Assembly: GCA_030018745.1 (NCBI GenBank)
Contig: JASEHB010000100.1
Coordinates: 1 to 7,610 of the forward strand
Direction: 5' to 3'
DNA: 7,610 nucleotides
Source: Desulfatibacillaceae bacterium
Lineage (GTDB): Bacteria; Desulfobacterota; Desulfobacteria; Desulfobacterales; Desulfatibacillaceae
Below are positions 5,831 through 7,610 of the stretch, one piece after another. Each line of letters starts with the position of its first letter. The first letter of the stretch is position 1. The notes under the pieces were generated by a model that worked only from the letters and a program-made list of their open reading frames with translations, was not told the DNA's origin and did not search any database. The translations under genes were made by a program, and so were the position numbers.

Positions 5831-5854
5831 ATTATAGGCCTGCTGGCTTGTCAA
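5831..5854 (-). promoter_or_regulatory. selC promoter elements with unusual spacing
   Basis: On the minus strand a perfect TTGACA (5854-5849) and a perfect TATAAT (5836-5831) lie upstream of selC, but only 12 bases apart, too close for one ordinary sigma-70 promoter. TATAAT would start transcription near 5824, about 14 bases before the tRNA. Alternatively TTGACA could work with TAACCT 17 bases downstream, a poor -10. TATAAT with a weak -35 (GGCGTT at 17 bases) is the other option. Confidence 0.5.
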
Positions 5855-5972
5855 CGCCCAGGCTTGTGCATAATCAGCACGGATGCGTTTTTTAACCGGA
5901 ACAGGAGGCAGCAGCGGGCGCAAATTTTCTTTGCATAAAGGCCCGGCCGCACCAAAGCAGGCCAAACAACCC

Positions 5973-6008
5973 TTTGCGCTCCGGCTTGCGCTCCAGCCCG
6001 CACTCCGG
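5973..6008 (+). repeat. Three tandem 12-bp imperfect repeats
   Basis: TTTGCGCTCCGG (5973-5984), CTTGCGCTCCAG (5985-5996) and CCCGCACTCCGG (5997-6008) follow each other without gaps, with consensus YYYGCRCTCCRG. They lie about 60-95 bases before the M20 peptidase start. They could be a regulator-binding array or slippage-derived sequence; no function is evident. Confidence 0.7.
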
Positions 6009-6066
6009 TATGCAGTCAAGGTTGCTTTAATGGGTGAAACCAACATTTTTAAAAGGCTTTATTTAA

Positions 6067-7224
6067 ATGATAAATTCAAAAAGGCTTGCATCAACATTTG
6101 TGGAGCTTGTGAAAATTGATTCAGTTTCCCGCCATGAGGCAGCCATTGCAAAGCATCTTGCAGAGCGCCTTAAAGCTTTGGGCTTGACAGTTGCCTTTGA
6201 TGATGCAGCCAGAAAGCTTGCCAGCCAGGCCAATAACCTTGTGGCCCGCCTGCCCGGCGATGATAAAGCCCTGCCGCTTGTCTTCTGCGCCCACATGGAC
6301 ACAGTTGAGCCGGGCAAAAATGTAAAGCCGGTTTTTAAAGACGGCATCTTTAGAAGCGATGGCACCACGATTCTAGGTGCTGACGACAAGAGCGCCATTG
6401 CAATCCTGCTTGAGGTTTTAACGGCCATCAGGGAAAATGACATCCCCCACTGCCCGCTTGAATTTGTTTTCACCGTATGCGAGGAGGCCGGGCTTTTGGG
6501 TGCAAAGAATCTGGATTTTGATCTGGTGAAGGCGCCCTTTGGCTATGCCCTGGATACGACCGATGTGAACAGCCTTGTTGTGAAAGCGCCTTCTGCAAAC
6601 CGCCTTCAATTTACGGTTATAGGCAAGGAGGCCCATGCAGGCATGGCTCCGGAAAAGGGCATTAACGCCATAATACTTGCAGGCAAAGCTCTTGCCGAAA
6701 TAAAAACAGGCCGCATTGACAGCGAAACCACCTGCAACATAGGGCTTATATCCGGCGGGGTTGCCACCAACATTGTGCCCAACAGGGTTGTCATAAACGG
6801 CGAGGCCAGAAGCCACAATGAGGACAAGCTGGAGAGGGTTACAGCAGGCATGGTGGCTGCCTTTGAAAAGGCAGTATCCCAGGCAAGGGCCGATTCTGCG
6901 TCCAATGACGGCCTGCCCCGGCTGGAAATTTGTGTGGAAAAGGATTTCACCCGCATTGACATTGACACCAATCACCCTGTGGCGCTCCTGGCGCAAAATG
7001 CAGCGGCAAACCTGGGCCGCAATCTTGCCTTCAAAACCGGGGGCGGCGGCTCGGACGCCAATGTCTTCTGCGGCCAGGGCATTGTAATGGGCATACTTGG
7101 CACAGGCATGGAAGATGTACATTCGGTCAATGAATCCGTATCGCTTACAAACATGGTAAAGGCCGCTCAACTGGTTCTGGAGATAATCCGCCTTCACACA
7201 AAACAGGGTCAGGGCCACAAATGA
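6067..7224 (+). CDS. M20-family peptidase T-like metallopeptidase (PepT2-type)
   Basis: The 385-residue protein carries the full di-zinc M20 set. These are HMD at 76-78 (H76 ligand, D78 catalytic), GADDKS at 104-109 (D106 bridging ligand), CEE at 138-140 (E139 general base, E140 ligand), D163 in ALDTTD, and H352 in EDVHSVNE. An insertion dimerisation domain at about 175-290 contains KEAHAGMAPEKGINAI (187-202), and TNIVPNRVVINGEARS follows at 234-249. The length and LGADDKSA/SVNE wording fit the peptidase T-like subgroup (TIGR01883 type) of cytoplasmic aminopeptidases acting on small peptides; substrate specificity cannot be read from sequence. There is no signal peptide. The ATG at 6067 has AAGG about 10 bases upstream, a mediocre site. 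The stop codon overlaps the larC start (ATGA, 4 bases), so the two are translated as a coupled pair. No key residue is missing. Confidence 0.9.
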   Translation: MINSKRLASTFVELVKIDSVSRHEAAIAKHLAERLKALGLTVAFDDAARKLASQANNLVARLPGDDKALPLVFCAHMDTVEPGKNVKPVFKDGIFRSDGTTILGADDKSAIAILLEVLTAIRENDIPHCPLEFVFTVCEEAGLLGAKNLDFDLVKAPFGYALDTTDVNSLVVKAPSANRLQFTVIGKEAHAGMAPEKGINAIILAGKALAEIKTGRIDSETTCNIGLISGGVATNIVPNRVVINGEARSHNEDKLERVTAGMVAAFEKAVSQARADSASNDGLPRLEICVEKDFTRIDIDTNHPVALLAQNAAANLGRNLAFKTGGGGSDANVFCGQGIVMGILGTGMEDVHSVNESVSLTNMVKAAQLVLEIIRLHTKQGQGHK

Positions 7225-7610
7225 TAGCTTATTTTGACTGCTTTTCGGGCGTTTCCGGAGATATGACCCTTGGGGCGCTCATTCACCTTGGCGTGCCGGT
7301 GGAGGCCCTTGCCGCAGCCCTTGCCGGTATGCCGCTTGAGGGTTTTGAGCTTTCGGCGGAAAAAACGACTGACAGCGGCATATCAGCCATCCGCGCCATT
7401 GTGAAAACTGCACCTTCCGGCCATGCCAGGCATTTGTCCGATATTGAAAAAATCATCAGCCGTTCAGAGCTTTCCTTTGCTGTAAAGGAAAGGGCACTGG
7501 CTGTTTTCCGGCGACTGGGCATGGCCGAGGCTGCTGTTCACGGAATAGACATTGAAAAGGTTCACTTCCACGAGGTTGGAGCCATTGATGCCATTGTGGA
7601 TGTGGTCGGA
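7221..7610 (+). CDS. larC: LarC, nickel-pincer cofactor biosynthesis protein (N-terminal 130 codons, runs off right edge)
   Basis: The frame starts MIAYFDCFSGVSGDMTLGAL at 1-20, the signature N-terminus of the LarC/TIGR00299 family, and continues to HFHEVGAIDAIVDVVG at 115-130, another family block. LarC is the CTP-dependent nickel insertase that metallates the pyridinium bis-thiocarboxylate made by LarB and LarE, giving the nickel-pincer cofactor used by lactate racemase (LarA) and related enzymes. Full-length members are about 400 residues, so about a third is present. The ATG overlaps the stop of the M20 peptidase gene by 4 bases and has AGGG about seven bases upstream. Whether the full gene is a single frame or needs the frameshift reported for Lactobacillus larC cannot be seen here. 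LarA, LarB and LarE are not in the window. Confidence 0.93.
   Translation, partial: MIAYFDCFSGVSGDMTLGALIHLGVPVEALAAALAGMPLEGFELSAEKTTDSGISAIRAIVKTAPSGHARHLSDIEKIISRSELSFAVKERALAVFRRLGMAEAAVHGIDIEKVHFHEVGAIDAIVDVVG

Larger units (their letters stand above)
5811..6066. other. Gene-free stretch between selC and the M20 peptidase gene
   Basis: No convincing coding region is seen here. The left end carries the minus-strand selC promoter elements (5831-5854). The middle contains three tandem 12-mers (5973-6008). The right end is AT-rich and provides AAGG about 10 bases before the peptidase ATG. I could not find a convincing plus-strand promoter for the peptidase-larC pair; TTGCGC at 5987-5992 with TATGCA 17 bases downstream, inside the repeats, is only a weak possibility. 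Open frames across this stretch lack ribosome binding sites and recognisable proteins. Confidence 0.6.

Noticed and set aside
5883..6119. Possible small plus-strand gene (78 codons) before the M20 peptidase
   Set aside because: There is no SD before its ATG, its product is not recognisable, and it overlaps the start of the peptidase by about 50 bases.
6418..7218. Minus-strand open frame (266 codons) opposite the M20 peptidase
   Set aside because: The plus strand carries the complete di-zinc peptidase; the antisense product is Cys/Tyr-rich and unrecognisable.
1..7610. Selenoprotein gene with in-frame UGA, expected from selC
   Set aside because: Every coding region identified ends in an ordinary stop at the expected family length, and I saw no UGA followed by a SECIS-like hairpin within a frame.

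Overview
The window looks like chromosome from a Gram-negative, selenocysteine-using, probably anaerobic bacterium. The evidence is an AsmA-family envelope protein and a secreted DUF4197 protein (both Gram-negative envelope families), a selenocysteine tRNA gene (selC), and the start of a LarC gene for the nickel-pincer cofactor. GC content is moderate. The combination would fit Desulfobacterota (former Deltaproteobacteria), but that placement is inference; no marker in the window fixes the taxon.

Left half (1-4436) is all on the minus strand. Reading in the direction of transcription: a secreted DUF4197 protein (4436-3609), an AsmA-family protein (3519-1327), a strong intrinsic terminator (about 1272-1234), an M90/MtfA-like zinc peptidase with a membrane anchor (1100-186), and after 31 bases the first 51 codons of an unrecognised gene that runs off the left edge (154 to 1). 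The ribosome binding site of this last gene lies in a perfect 6-bp hairpin, which suggests translational coupling to the peptidase gene.

The middle (4437-5697) holds a 281-bp divergent intergenic region with a good sigma-70-type promoter. It is followed by a two-gene toxin-antitoxin module on the plus strand: a ParD-like antitoxin (4718-5116) whose stop overlaps by one base the start of a short zeta-toxin-type P-loop kinase (5116-5697).

The toxin gene ends 15 bp from the 3' end of selC, which lies on the opposite strand (5810-5713) with its CCA encoded and a T8 tract directly after it. No plus-strand terminator is visible between them.

Right half: a 256-bp gene-free stretch (5811-6066) carries the selC promoter elements and three tandem 12-mers. 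Then comes a plus-strand pair: an M20 peptidase T-like metallopeptidase (6067-7224) overlapping by 4 bp the start of larC (7221 to the right edge, 130 codons present).

Most of the window is core-type gene content. The part that looks accessory is the ParD-like/zeta module on the 3' side of selC, a tRNA gene that serves as an integration site in enterobacteria. No integrase, transposase, CRISPR array or in-frame UGA selenoprotein signature was found.
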